64,000 nt of DNA from Lacticaseibacillus mingshuiensis (GCF_016861785.1 NZ_BOLS01000004.1:1-64000), one strand, 5' to 3'; shown: positions 48,185 through 56,899, numbered from the stretch's first letter. Program-made: numbers and translations. The notes: generated by a model from the sequence alone, not told the origin.

Positions 48185-48638
48185 CGCGTGCCTCCTTGGC
48201 CAGCAGGAGAATCTGGTCGCGGAGCTTTTCGGCCACCGGTTTCGTCAGCCCATCGATCTTGTGGCTGGTCGAAGCCGTCTCGATATTGACCTCCTGCAGC
48301 TGAAAATGCCGTAGAATTGGCCCGCTCGATAGCGTCACATTTTGCACTCGGGTGATCGGCACGGCTTCCTCACTTTGGATGATCGCGCCTTTTTGCATGT
48401 AGACCGCGGTATCCGTGATCCTGTACCGCCAAAATTGATAGCGGTACGGGACCAGGCTGAGCATGATGATGGGCTGCAATACGGCCAGCGCCGCAGGAAA
48501 GGCCAACAACCAAAGCGGCCAGTTCCACAAAATGTGGCCGGCAAACAATCCAGCGGCGGCGACCAACCACCAGAAAATGGTCAACAAGGCCGAGATCGTC
48601 CAGACTTTGCGTATCGCGGCAGGTAGTTTTTCTTGCAC
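48174..48638 (-). CDS. ydbS: YdbS-like bacterial PH-domain membrane protein
   Basis: The 154-aa protein has two transmembrane helices then one bPH_2 domain (YMQKGAIIQSEEAVPITRVQNVTL). The start is GTG 48638 behind GAGGGGG; the upstream in-frame ATG lies inside the extended minus-10 TGCTATACT (AGTATA at 48671-48676) and cannot be translated. It is the first gene of the ydbS-ydbT operon. Confidence 0.85.
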   Translation of the reverse strand: MQEKLPAAIRKVWTISALLTIFWWLVAAAGLFAGHILWNWPLWLLAFPAALAVLQPIIMLSLVPYRYQFWRYRITDTAVYMQKGAIIQSEEAVPITRVQNVTLSSGPILRHFQLQEVNIETASTSHKIDGLTKPVAEKLRDQILLLAKEARDEG

Positions 48639-48845
48639 AGATGTATCCCCCTCGTCTGATTTCTGCGACCAGTATAGCATAGGGGGTTACCGATTCGTGG
48701 CCGGCGCGCCCACATAAAAACGCGGCGACCCGAATGACGGGCGCCGCGCTAGTTATGGGGGCGAACAGTTTTGTAAGGTAGGGCGGGAGAGGGGGAAAAG
48801 AGACTGAATCATGAGCGTCTCGTGCCACCGCTCCCACGGCCCTAA

Positions 48846-51119
48846 TTAATTACTCAATCCGACAGCTTTCTTTGCCTCGTTGTTTGCCTCTTTCATTTCG
48901 GTGCTGGTCTCTTTGCGGGTATGGACGAAATAGAGGGTCATTTCGCTTCGCAGTTGCGCCATTTTGTCGCGGTAGGCCACGGCGGTTGGGTGGTTGGCTT
49001 GCCAGCGCCCGGTGCCCCAGCCTTCGATGCCATTGTAGTCATAAACAATGGTCAGTTCTTTGATGTTGGCCGCTTGCGCCTTTTTGAGACCGGCCAGCAC
49101 GCCGGCCATTTCGCCCCCGTAATCGCGGAGGTTGAGCGTGATCTTTTCTTGACCGGCGCCGGAGATCACATCCGTTTTGCCATCTTGCGCCAGCATGCCG
49201 CCGTAGCCATACGTGCCGGTCTGCGGGTTGAACGCGCCGTCGACATAAAGGACAGCCGCAGTCTTGAACGTGAGCGGCGGGGTCACCTTGATCGCCGCCG
49301 CGCGCGCGACGATCTTGTCGTCGCCATCCACATCAACGTTGATCTGGTGCGTGTCTTCGGTGGTCAAAAGCAGGTCGGCGATCGGCCCCATCAACGCGTC
49401 GTCGATCGCACGCTCCAGCGGCCGGGCGCCGAGGTCGGGCTTGTAGCCGAGCGCCACGAGTTTGGTTTTAACGGCGTCGGTGAGCGACAGACTGATGCCC
49501 TGGCTCTCAAATAGCTGGTAGAAGTGCTTGAGCTTGATCTCCAAGATCTTGAACAGATCAGGCTTGCTGATCGGCTTGAACTCGATGATGTTTGAAAAAC
49601 GGTTCTGCAGCTCTTTTGGAAACGCCTTGGTGAACGCCTCTGTGGAAAAGGCATAGTCGGCGCCGGCCTCGGTGTTGCCAAAGCCCATGTGCATATCACT
49701 GGGCGCCATTCCGGCATTTGAGGTGAAGATCATAATGTTTGAACGCAGAGAGAAAAGCTGCCCATCGCCTGCGGTCAAACGCGCGTCATCCAACATTTGC
49801 AGCATCAGATTCTGAACCGGCCGCGCCGCTTTTTCGAATTCATCAAACAAGAGAATCGCGTTGGGATGTTCACGCAGGGCGTTCGTCAATAACCCGCCTC
49901 GCTCGCTGTTTTTATAAACTGCTGCGATTCCGATCAACTTGAACACGCCATCTTCCGGATCGGAAAATTCGGACATGTCAAAACGCAGATACTCGGTTTC
50001 GCGGCCATACAGCGCCAGGGTCAACTGCTTGGCGAGCTCTGTTTTCCCCACCCCGGTCGGCCCAACAAACAGGAACGTCGCCAGGGGCCGGTGCGGGTTG
50101 TTCAGACCGACGCTGGCACGTGCCATCGCCTGAGCGACCGCATGGGTGGCCTGCGTCTGGCCGATCACGCCATCGTTGAGCGTATTTTCCAGGCCGAGAA
50201 TGGATTCTTTGTTAAGGACGCTGGCTGGAAAAGTGTTGTAGCGCGTGGCCAGGGTGCCCTGCACCATTTCTTTCGTGATCGTGCCCGGGGCGTCCGCCGT
50301 GCCGGCAAATTCGCCGCCGAGTTCGTCCATCAGCAGAATCGCTTTTTCCGGATCCGGCAGGTTGGTCATGATCGCGCGGGAGCCGGACGCCAGCTGCACC
50401 AGCGCATCGGGCGCAAAGGTGACATGGTGGCTGGTTTCGTAGTGTGCGCTGAAATGGCGCAGGACATAGGCGACATCGCTGACGCCAAGTGTTCTGAGCG
50501 GCAAGAAGAGCGGGGCGGTCAGGCGAGACTTCTCAAAGGCGCTCGTCCTGTCTTCAAAATGTGGAGTGAACGCGGCGTCAGTGGTTTTGCTGCGAATCAC
50601 TTTATACTCGGCCGGCGTCAAATGGGCGACGTAGATCAAGTCGTCTGCGCTCTCGGCGAGTTGCCAGCTGCTTGCGGTGAGAATACTCTTGTGCGCCAGG
50701 CTCGGCGACGTTGAGGCGGCCAGGTCATGCGCCAGTTGCGTGAGAAACAGCGTGTAGGCCAGCGTGGAGTCCGTGACAATGGTGAGCTTGGTGTTCGCGT
50801 CGCGCGCCAACGCGTTTTCCGCGCGCTCGCGGTCAGCCTTGAACAGATCCATGTCGTCAGGCCCGGGAATGACGAGCTTGCTCGCGGAACCGGGGCCGGC
50901 GAAAAATTGGAACGCTGCTTCTTCGTCTGGGCGCGGGTCGGCCGGCATCACATCCGCGGTCACACGGAACAGATTGATCAGGCCACCTTGATCCGTGTAT
51001 TTATGAAACATCCGCGTGGCAGTGGCCATCAAGTCGGCGTTGGAAAACGTCCCCGTCGCTTCCTGGGCGACATCGCTAAAAACCGTATCAAAGTCGAGAT
51101 CAAAATCATTTTCTGACAT
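48846..51119 (-). CDS. Clp-type AAA+ ATPase with C-terminal RNase H domain
   Basis: The 757-aa protein starts at ATG 51119 (AAAGGAC upstream). The first half resembles a degenerate ClpB/ClpC D1: no Walker A, but the lid LPLRTLGVSDVAYVLRHFSAHYE...PDPEKAILLMDELGG is recognisable. D2 is intact: GPTGVGKTELAK at ~353, LLFDEFEKAA, sensor residues and the D2 C-terminal GYKPDLGARPLERAI. From ~620 a type I RNase H fold follows with Asp627 (YVDGAF), Glu670 (GEMAG), Asp694 (VYDYNGIEGW) and a late acid (Glu744 region, TEMKEANNEA). All catalytic acids appear present. It is divergent from a RelA/SpoT protein that also ends in an RNase H-like domain. I know no characterised homologue. Confidence 0.85.
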   Translation of the reverse strand: MSENDFDLDFDTVFSDVAQEATGTFSNADLMATATRMFHKYTDQGGLINLFRVTADVMPADPRPDEEAAFQFFAGPGSASKLVIPGPDDMDLFKADRERAENALARDANTKLTIVTDSTLAYTLFLTQLAHDLAASTSPSLAHKSILTASSWQLAESADDLIYVAHLTPAEYKVIRSKTTDAAFTPHFEDRTSAFEKSRLTAPLFLPLRTLGVSDVAYVLRHFSAHYETSHHVTFAPDALVQLASGSRAIMTNLPDPEKAILLMDELGGEFAGTADAPGTITKEMVQGTLATRYNTFPASVLNKESILGLENTLNDGVIGQTQATHAVAQAMARASVGLNNPHRPLATFLFVGPTGVGKTELAKQLTLALYGRETEYLRFDMSEFSDPEDGVFKLIGIAAVYKNSERGGLLTNALREHPNAILLFDEFEKAARPVQNLMLQMLDDARLTAGDGQLFSLRSNIMIFTSNAGMAPSDMHMGFGNTEAGADYAFSTEAFTKAFPKELQNRFSNIIEFKPISKPDLFKILEIKLKHFYQLFESQGISLSLTDAVKTKLVALGYKPDLGARPLERAIDDALMGPIADLLLTTEDTHQINVDVDGDDKIVARAAAIKVTPPLTFKTAAVLYVDGAFNPQTGTYGYGGMLAQDGKTDVISGAGQEKITLNLRDYGGEMAGVLAGLKKAQAANIKELTIVYDYNGIEGWGTGRWQANHPTAVAYRDKMAQLRSEMTLYFVHTRKETSTEMKEANNEAKKAVGLSN

Positions 51120-51138
51120 GAGGCGTCCTTTCTGAGGA

Positions 51139-51288
51139 AAAGGGTGTGGCGGCTCGCGGGATGGCGGGGTAGCTAACTTGGCTCGTGTGCGCATGGCGGA
51201 CTTGGCCATACGTGCACAAGCCAGTTAGATATCCCCGCGATGCGAGCCGGAACCCAACTACAAAGGGTGTGGCGGCTCGCGGGATGGC
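51139..51288. repeat. palindromic element flanked by 27-bp direct repeats
   Basis: A 27-bp sequence starting AAAGGGTGTGGCGGC occurs at 51139-51165 and 51262-51288. Between and across it lies a ~98-bp imperfect hairpin: GGCTCGC/GCGAGCC (51151/51242), GCGGGG-TA/TATCCCCGC, CTAACTTGGCT/AGCCAGTTAG, and ATGGC/GCCAT at the tip. It occupies the divergent spacer of the two RNase H-fused genes. Confidence 0.7.
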
Positions 51289-51421
51289 ACCAACCTTCTT
51301 AATCAGGCACCGGCGCTTCCCCCCACTTCCGAAAAAATCAACAAGGGTTTAATCCAAATCGATTTTACCCCATAATGAATGGGGAAACGATGACATATTT
51401 TGGCAAGTTGGGGGAACTGTG

Positions 51422-52579
51422 ATGATCTCAGATGACAAAATGACTGAATGGGTCAAAGGCGTGCGCACCGAGTTTTCGGACCTGCGCGAAACGCTGTCAG
51501 ACCAGCTGACCGGCTGGCAGTTGACCCTCAATAAACAAGCCGATTACGCCGGGCGCATTCATCCGTTGATGGAAGTGACCAGTCGCGTCAAGACGACCAG
51601 CAGTATTCTTGCGAAACTCCGTGATCCAGCCAAGCAACAGCTTGCCGGGGTCAGCCTGGAAGGACTGGACAACCAGGATGACTTTTTGAGCGCGGTCTTT
51701 GCGGTGGTGCCGGATGTGTTGGGTTTTCGTCTGTTATGCCCGACAACGGCCAGTGTTTTTTACGTGGTGGAAGCCTTGAAGGAGCGCCTGGCTGGGGCAG
51801 GGTACACGAACATCGCGGCGCTTGAGCGTAATTATGTCGCCCCGCGCCCGGAAGATGCAGACCCGGCTGATGTCGCCGAGTTTGCGGCGGATTCCAAGGA
51901 GGTCCAGCGCAACTACCATTCGTATCACTTCACGGTCCAGGCCCCGGCGCATGGGACGCTTGGGCTGGTGTTGCCGGTGGAGATCCAGGTGCGGACTTAC
52001 GGGATGCATTTTTACGCCCAGATCGAACACGAGATCCACTACAAAGGCGAGGAGCCGCTGATCGCCGATCGGGCCGCGGCGGTCGAGGCGGGGCTGACGA
52101 AGATCGCGCCGGAGATCTATGCGCTGGATGACAAGTTCAGCCAGATCTACGAGGGCTATCTTGCGGCCAAGGAGACCCAGTTCTCGCTGGTGCTGGCGGT
52201 GTCGGACAACAAGTGGGGCGTGTCGGTCCTGGACGCCGGCGACCAGCGCATCGACCAGTTCGGCGGCACCGGGGATGCGGATGTCTCGCACATCCAAGCG
52301 GAGCTGATCGCCGCGGCCGCCGCCGTTGACTGGTGCCGGGAAAAAGGGTTGGCGGATCCGGCCGCGCGCACCTTCAGCATTTACTATGGCTGGGACAAGA
52401 TCGCGGACCTCGCGGAAAAGCGGGCCAAGCCGAGTGCCTCGACGCGCAGCTATGTGACGGTGTTGCAGGCGGCGCTGGCCGAGGCGGACCGCACGCGCAT
52501 CACGATCTTGTGGCGCTGGCTGGATGAGCATTACACCCCCAAGCAGATCGCGGCGTATCGGAAAATTCGCGGGAAGTGA
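51422..52579 (+). CDS. RelA/SpoT-type (p)ppGpp synthetase fused to an RNase H-like domain
   Basis: In this 385-aa protein, residues ~40-230 form a RelQ/RelP-like synthetase domain: SRVKTTSSILAK (ATP-binding Arg/Lys), PDVLGFRLL, NYHSYHFTV (Tyr-x-x-Ser-x-His type) and EIQVRTYGMHFYAQIEHEIHYK. It would make (p)ppGpp or pppApp-like alarmones. From ~242 a second domain resembles an RNase H fold: a beta hairpin (SLVLAVSDNKWGVSVLDAG), a helix with Glu (AELIAAAAAV) and a strand TFSIYYGWDKIADLAE; the first Asp and the central Asp are not cleanly conserved, so catalysis is doubtful. ATG 51422 follows GGGGG by 7 nt. An RNase HII-alarmone synthetase fusion is known from Mycobacterium smegmatis. Confidence 0.8.
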   Translation: MISDDKMTEWVKGVRTEFSDLRETLSDQLTGWQLTLNKQADYAGRIHPLMEVTSRVKTTSSILAKLRDPAKQQLAGVSLEGLDNQDDFLSAVFAVVPDVLGFRLLCPTTASVFYVVEALKERLAGAGYTNIAALERNYVAPRPEDADPADVAEFAADSKEVQRNYHSYHFTVQAPAHGTLGLVLPVEIQVRTYGMHFYAQIEHEIHYKGEEPLIADRAAAVEAGLTKIAPEIYALDDKFSQIYEGYLAAKETQFSLVLAVSDNKWGVSVLDAGDQRIDQFGGTGDADVSHIQAELIAAAAAVDWCREKGLADPAARTFSIYYGWDKIADLAEKRAKPSASTRSYVTVLQAALAEADRTRITILWRWLDEHYTPKQIAAYRKIRGK

Positions 52580-52688
52580 TGGCGTCGCGGGGGCGTGGCG
52601 GTGCAACGTTTGCTTTCTCTGGCTGTGTGACGCGCCCTTTTCATCGGGACCTGCCCCGCGCCCATTTAAATAGAAGAAAGGCGACAAA

Positions 52689-53630
52689 TTGACCTCACGT
52701 TTAGCGGAAGATCTGACGACTGAACAGCTCCGAAAGATCGCCATGCATTTGCGGCCCGCGCTCACTATCACCGCGGTGCGCCCATTGGCTGGCGGTCTGT
52801 TCAATGCGGTCTATCTATTGACAACGACTGACGGCCCGCTGGTGTTGCGCATCGGGCCGGTGCACAGAGACCTTCTGTTGCCATATGAGCGTCACCTGAT
52901 GCAGGCGGAGATGGTTGTGGATGACCTGCTGGGCCGTCGCCAGATCCTCGCCACCGATTTTTCCAAAACGGTGGTGGGTCGTGATCTCATGCTGCAGCGA
53001 TATCTGCCTGGCCAGCCGCTGAGCGCCTTGATGGAAAAGGGACCACTGCCGGATGCGCTGCAGAACCAGCTCGGCCAAGCGGTGGCGCGCATTCACCAAG
53101 TGACCGCGCCCACCCAGCAGTTTGGCCGGGTCGCGCTTATGGCGGCGGATCTCGGCGAGCGCTTTGCGACATGGGGCGCGTTTTTGACCCACGAGATCTT
53201 GACCACGGCTTCACGGTTGGTGGCATGCGGGTTGTTGACGGGGGACCAAGCCGCGATGCTTGGTGATTTGTTTCGGCGTGAGGAAGAGGCGCTGAATGAG
53301 GTAGCCGAGCCGCATTTGGTGCACGCGGATCTGTGGTCGGGCAATGTGCTGGTCAGCGAAGATGGCACGCGCATCGTGTCCGCGATCGATTTTGACCGGG
53401 CAATCTGGGGAGACCCTGAGTTTGATTTTTCCCCGACCTGGGCGTTTGGTGCGGATCCGGCATTTGCGCGCGGGTACGGCGACGTGCCGGCTCACCCTCG
53501 GCGCCGGGCGCTGTACCAGATGGTGACTTGCGCGCTGGATGCGTATGTGTGGCAAGTGGAATATGGGGATGAGGCGCAAGCGCAAGTGAATCGGGAGAAA
53601 CTTCTGAACCTGCTTGATGCGTTCGCGTGA
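52689..53630 (+). CDS. aminoglycoside phosphotransferase-family kinase
   Basis: The 313-aa APH/choline-kinase fold has HADLWSGNVLV as Brenner motif and IDFDRAIWGDPEFDF as the metal-binding motif, with a Gly-rich AGGLFNAVYLL nucleotide loop and LVLRIGP strand. It phosphorylates a small molecule; the substrate is unknown and resistance should not be assumed. It begins with TTG 52689, with GAAAGGCG 7 nt upstream; the next in-frame ATG would cut into the domain. Confidence 0.85.
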   Translation: MTSRLAEDLTTEQLRKIAMHLRPALTITAVRPLAGGLFNAVYLLTTTDGPLVLRIGPVHRDLLLPYERHLMQAEMVVDDLLGRRQILATDFSKTVVGRDLMLQRYLPGQPLSALMEKGPLPDALQNQLGQAVARIHQVTAPTQQFGRVALMAADLGERFATWGAFLTHEILTTASRLVACGLLTGDQAAMLGDLFRREEEALNEVAEPHLVHADLWSGNVLVSEDGTRIVSAIDFDRAIWGDPEFDFSPTWAFGADPAFARGYGDVPAHPRRRALYQMVTCALDAYVWQVEYGDEAQAQVNREKLLNLLDAFA

Positions 53631-53632
53631 TT

Positions 53633-53663
53633 CAAAAAGAGGGGCGGATGCCTCTCTTTTTTA
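53633..53663 (+). terminator. phosphotransferase gene terminator
   Basis: AAAAGAGG pairs with CCTCTCTTTT. Confidence 0.7.
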
Positions 53664-53727
53664 TAGTGGATGATTATCAAATAGTATCAACTTTGGGGTT
53701 TGACGCAACAGGTGCTGTTATTAGAAG

Positions 53728-53744
53728 ACTTATCCGTGATAAGT
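53728..53744. promoter_or_regulatory. inverted repeat upstream of ald
   Basis: ACTTATC-CGT-GATAAGT is a perfect 7-bp palindrome 12 bp before TATAAG (53756-53761), a likely minus-10 of ald. It sits over the minus-35 region, the usual place for an operator; the regulator is unknown. Confidence 0.4.
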
Positions 53745-53841
53745 CATTTTTAGTGTATAAGATTTCATTTGCCCCTCCAAGACCGATAAGTTGTGAAAGC
53801 CTTGCCAATCTCGTATGCTCATTGTAAGGGAGATGGTTACG

Positions 53842-54948
53842 ATGGAAATTGGAATTCCAAAAGAGATCAAAGTCAATGAGAACCGCATCGGGATCACGCC
53901 GACTGGGGTGCAGTTGTTGGTGGCGGCCGGCCATCATGTGATCGTTGAACGCGAGGCCGGCGCGGTCGCCGGATACAGCGATGCGGCGTATGCCGAGGCT
54001 GGGGCGACACTAGCCGATGCCGAAACGGCTTGGGCCGCAGCGTTAGTGATCAAGGTCAAGGAACCGCTGGCCAGCGAGTATCATTATTTGCGGCCGGATC
54101 TGGTCCTGTACACCTACCTACATTTGGCGGCGAATGCCGAGTTGACGGCCGCCCTGATCGAGCACGGCACCACCGCGATCGGTTATGAAACGATGACCGC
54201 CGCGGATGGCAGTTTGCCTGCGCTGACCCCGATGAGTCAGGTGGCCGGGCGCATGGCCGTGCTCATCGGCGGTCAGTTCCTGCAGACGCAATTTGGCGGC
54301 AAGGGCCTCCTGCTGACCGGCGTGCCCGGCATTCGTAAGGCCAACGTGGTCGTGATCGGCGGTGGGGTCGTCGGGAAAAATGCGGTGAAGGTCGCACTTG
54401 GCCTGGGCGCCAATGTCACCTTGCTGGATATTGCCCCCCATGTGCTCGCAAAAGTCGACGACGAGTTCGGTGGCCGCGTGCAGACCCTATTTTCCACCTC
54501 GGCCAGCATCGCCGCCGCAGTCAAAACGGCGGATCTGGTGATCGGGGCGGTGCTCATCACCGGGGCGCGAGCGCCAAAATTAGTCACCGAAGAAATGATC
54601 GCCAGCATGGCCCCCGGCTCAGTGGTGGTCGATATTCCGATCGACCAAGGCGGCATCTTCGCTACCTCGACGCACGCGACGACATTTGACGACCCAACCT
54701 ATGTGGTGGATGGCGTCATTCATTATGCGGTCGCGAATTTGCCGGGCGCCGTGCCAAAGACGGCGACCGACGCGCTGACCAGCGTCACCATTCCATTTGC
54801 TAAGACACTAGCAGGCGGGGTGAAGCCGGCGCTGCAAGCCAGTCGAGAACTGTTTTCCGGCGTGAATGTGTATCAAGGGACGCTGGTCAATCAGGCCGTG
54901 GCGAAGAGCCTTGACCTGACCGCGAAAAATCTAGCAGAATTGCTCTAA
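53842..54948 (+). CDS. ald: alanine dehydrogenase
   Basis: The 368-aa NAD-dependent enzyme catalyses reversible oxidative deamination of L-alanine to pyruvate. It starts [20 protein letters not shown] and has the catalytic Lys/His stretch [26 protein letters not shown], the Rossmann motif [21 protein letters not shown], and the end [19 protein letters not shown] 53842 follows AAGGGAG by 9 nt; an in-frame ATG 27 nt upstream lacks a site. It is monocistronic. Confidence 0.96.
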   Translation: MEIGIPKEIKVNENRIGITPTGVQLLVAAGHHVIVEREAGAVAGYSDAAYAEAGATLADAETAWAAALVIKVKEPLASEYHYLRPDLVLYTYLHLAANAELTAALIEHGTTAIGYETMTAADGSLPALTPMSQVAGRMAVLIGGQFLQTQFGGKGLLLTGVPGIRKANVVVIGGGVVGKNAVKVALGLGANVTLLDIAPHVLAKVDDEFGGRVQTLFSTSASIAAAVKTADLVIGAVLITGARAPKLVTEEMIASMAPGSVVVDIPIDQGGIFATSTHATTFDDPTYVVDGVIHYAVANLPGAVPKTATDALTSVTIPFAKTLAGGVKPALQASRELFSGVNVYQGTLVNQAVAKSLDLTAKNLAELL

Positions 54949-54952
54949 CGCA

Positions 54953-54988
54953 AAAAGCGCACGCCTCCGAGTAGAAGACGTGCGCTTT
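54953..54988. terminator. bidirectional terminator
   Basis: AAAAGCGCACG pairs with CGTGCGCTTTT, between ald and the convergent permease gene. Confidence 0.8.
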
Positions 54989-54999
54989 TGTTATACCCG

Positions 55000-55716
55000 C
55001 TAAAAGATCAAATAATACAGCCCGCTGAGGCCGATAAACGCGTAGATAAACGGCTTGACCTGTTTGAGTTCCCAGCGCGCTGACAGTTGGGCCGCGACCA
55101 GCGTGCCCACCACCGCCGCGGCCATGCCGCCCAGAATCAGTGGGAGATTCGCCGCCACCAGAATGCCCGAGTGAATGCGCACCGCGGTAATGTAAAACGT
55201 GTCCATGAGGAAAAAGCCTTGCAGGTTTCCCATATACTGCGGCGTGGTCTCAGCCATACTGAGAAAATACAGCGCCATCAAGGGGCCGCCGATGCCAAAC
55301 AACCCGTTGAAGAAACCTGAGATGATCATGAACGCGCCGGCGATAAACCACGGGTAAGGATGCTCGCCCGCTGTTTTCGAAAAAATGAAGTAGATACTCA
55401 GTGCAATCAACAATCCGCCCAACAGTTTCCGCAAAAGTCCCGCGTCCAGCACGGTGCCCAGATGGACGGACCAAGTCGCCACCGCGGCGTAGACAACGAA
55501 CGGAATGGCCACCTTGCGCAGGGAAAACGCGTGCCGATAATGCCACGCTAGCACGATCGTTGAACACAACATGATCACACCGCCAATGCCCGCTGCTCTT
55601 GCGATGGGGAAAACCGCTGGGAAAAACACCATCATGATGATGACCGACCCAAAGCCGGTGATACCTTGCACCAACGCCGCGAAAAATGATGGAATCAACA
55701 CCAGTAACCACGCCAC
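55000..55716 (-). CDS. TauE/SafE family permease
   Basis: The 238-aa protein has about eight hydrophobic segments and the two TauE/SafE half motifs, ALVQGITGFGSVIIMM and SGFFNGLFGIGGPLMALYFL. The family exports or imports sulfite, sulfoacetate and other anions. GTG 55716 has AAAGGAGG 8 nt upstream. A TTGACA around 55764 with AACTAT/CAAACT at ~55740 puts transcription after the earlier in-frame ATG, supporting the GTG. Confidence 0.85.
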   Translation of the reverse strand: MAWLLVLIPSFFAALVQGITGFGSVIIMMVFFPAVFPIARAAGIGGVIMLCSTIVLAWHYRHAFSLRKVAIPFVVYAAVATWSVHLGTVLDAGLLRKLLGGLLIALSIYFIFSKTAGEHPYPWFIAGAFMIISGFFNGLFGIGGPLMALYFLSMAETTPQYMGNLQGFFLMDTFYITAVRIHSGILVAANLPLILGGMAAAVVGTLVAAQLSARWELKQVKPFIYAFIGLSGLYYLIF

Positions 55717-55850
55717 GCGCCCAACCTCCTTTTGTCCTTTCATAGTTTGGCGGGGGAAACCGCTTCTGTCAATTTTTCTTGGTGGCAAGTTGGCTTAGAA
55801 CGAGAGGACAAGTGCGGCGACTTTCTCGAAAAAAGACTGGCCCCGAAAAC

Positions 55851-56236
55851 AAAAAGACGGTCCGCACTCGCTGACCGTCCCAGGACACACTAAAGAGGCC
55901 TCGAGAGGCCCCATTTTTGAAATTTTCAGTTACGAACGTGCCGCTGTCTGCGCGGGGATGGGCGCCGCGCCCTATGTACCGTGTGTTCGTTACTCCACTG
56001 CACGCACACACGGTGATCCATCCGACCCATTTTGAACACCAGATGAAAATGGCATCCGTTGTTAACGCTTATACCCGAATCGCCAGACACGCGCCAGCGC
56101 GCTGGTGAGACAGGCCCCATGAGACTCAAGGGAAAGCTACGATCGTTCGGCAACCGGACAACGCCGGCAGGACCACCGAAGGAATTGGACAGGGGATCAG
56201 TGGGTTAGCAAGGCCCACACCTGCAATCGAGTTAAC
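55851..56236 (-). ncRNA. candidate orphan RNA gene (~386 nt)
   Basis: The minus strand has TCGACA (56271-56266), a 17-bp spacer and TATAGT (56248-56243), then no credible protein frame, and ends in GACGGTC/GACCGTC plus five T (55879-55851). Internal hairpins include GTGGG/CCCAC (56210/56224), a perfect 9-bp ACCGTGTGT/ACACACGGT (55978/56006), GGGCG/CGCCC (55960) and GGCCTC/GAGGCC (~55897). I looked for RNase P, tmRNA and SRP hallmarks and found none. Confidence 0.5.
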
Positions 56237-56464
56237 GCGGTTACTATAACACCGCTTTGGAATGCTGTCGACTATTTAGAACTTGCGGATGTATCCGATT
56301 ACAAGCAACAAACCGCGCCATTAAAGGATTTTCAATTGACGACCGAAATCGCCACTAAAAATGACGATTGTGCAGCCTACCGTGCACATTTATGACCGCG
56401 CCGTTTCACCCGCCGGCCCACCCGCTCGCGCGAGAGTACAACGCCGTCAGTCAACAGGGATGAC
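56237..56464. other. intergenic stretch without gene
   Basis: Apart from the minus-strand promoter at 56243-56271, nothing interpretable is seen. Confidence 0.5.
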
Positions 56465-56492
56465 TTGTGACCGGCGCCGAAACTGGTACAAT
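56465..56492 (+). promoter_or_regulatory. promoter of the 38-aa gene
   Basis: TTGTGA (56465-56470), a 16-bp spacer and TACAAT (56487-56492) with an extended TGG just before. Confidence 0.6.
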
Positions 56493-56522
56493 AAGGGCAT
56501 TCTTTAATAAGGGGATTACATC

Positions 56523-56639
56523 ATGAGCGAATACACCGTTAAGTTGAGTGAAGCGGACTACCAGATGATCCGCGATTGCCATTCCAAGAATGCCTCGATC
56601 ATCAAGGCCTTGGATGAAGCAAAGAAGAGCGACAAGTAA
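56523..56639 (+). CDS. 38-residue cytoplasmic protein
   Basis: The protein reads MSEYTVKLSEADYQMIRDCH and ends with AKKSDK; it is charged, with one predicted helix pair and no membrane segment. It has a full gene signature: promoter, AAGGGGA 8 nt before the ATG, and a terminator (GCGGCC/GGCCGC with seven T, 56652-56686). I do not recognise the family. The N-terminal wording (VKLSEADYQMIRD) recalls short ribbon-helix-helix proteins, but it is too short to say. Confidence 0.7.
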   Translation: MSEYTVKLSEADYQMIRDCHSKNASIIKALDEAKKSDK

Positions 56640-56696
56640 GTAACAATAAATGGCGGCCACATTGCGAAAATGCGGCCGCTATTTTTTTGCTTTTTC

Positions 56697-56872
56697 TTGT
56701 GACCGTTTCCATCATCTGCTAAAGTCATCTTGAAAGCGATAGGAGGGACCAGCGATGATGAAATGAGCGCACAGATGAATTGTCATCCTAGGTAGTGCAC
56801 TGCCAAGGGATGGACGCGCTCATTTTTTTCAAGATCCCGCAAAGGTCTGGCCAAAATGGGTCAGGCTTTTTT
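56697..56872 (+). promoter_or_regulatory. attenuator leader of the ABC exporter (leader peptide MMK)
   Basis: The promoter is TTGTGA-17 bp-TAAAGT (56697-56725). AGGAGGG then precedes ATG ATG AAA TGA (56755-56766), a three-residue leader peptide. Its stop lies inside the 5' arm ATGAGCGC (56763-56770) of a hairpin whose 3' arm GCGCTCAT (56816-56823) is followed by six or more T. A second hairpin with six T ends at about 56872. A ribosome held on the leader would keep the first terminator from forming, so expression should rise when translation stalls. Confidence 0.65.
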
Positions 56873-56899
56873 GTCGCATAGGGACGATTGGGTGAAAAA

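Noticed and set aside
55851-56236. RNase P RNA, tmRNA or SRP RNA
   Set aside because: The size fits the first two, but GAGGAAAGTCC, the tmRNA tag frame and T-loop end, and the SRP GGAAG tetraloop region are all absent.
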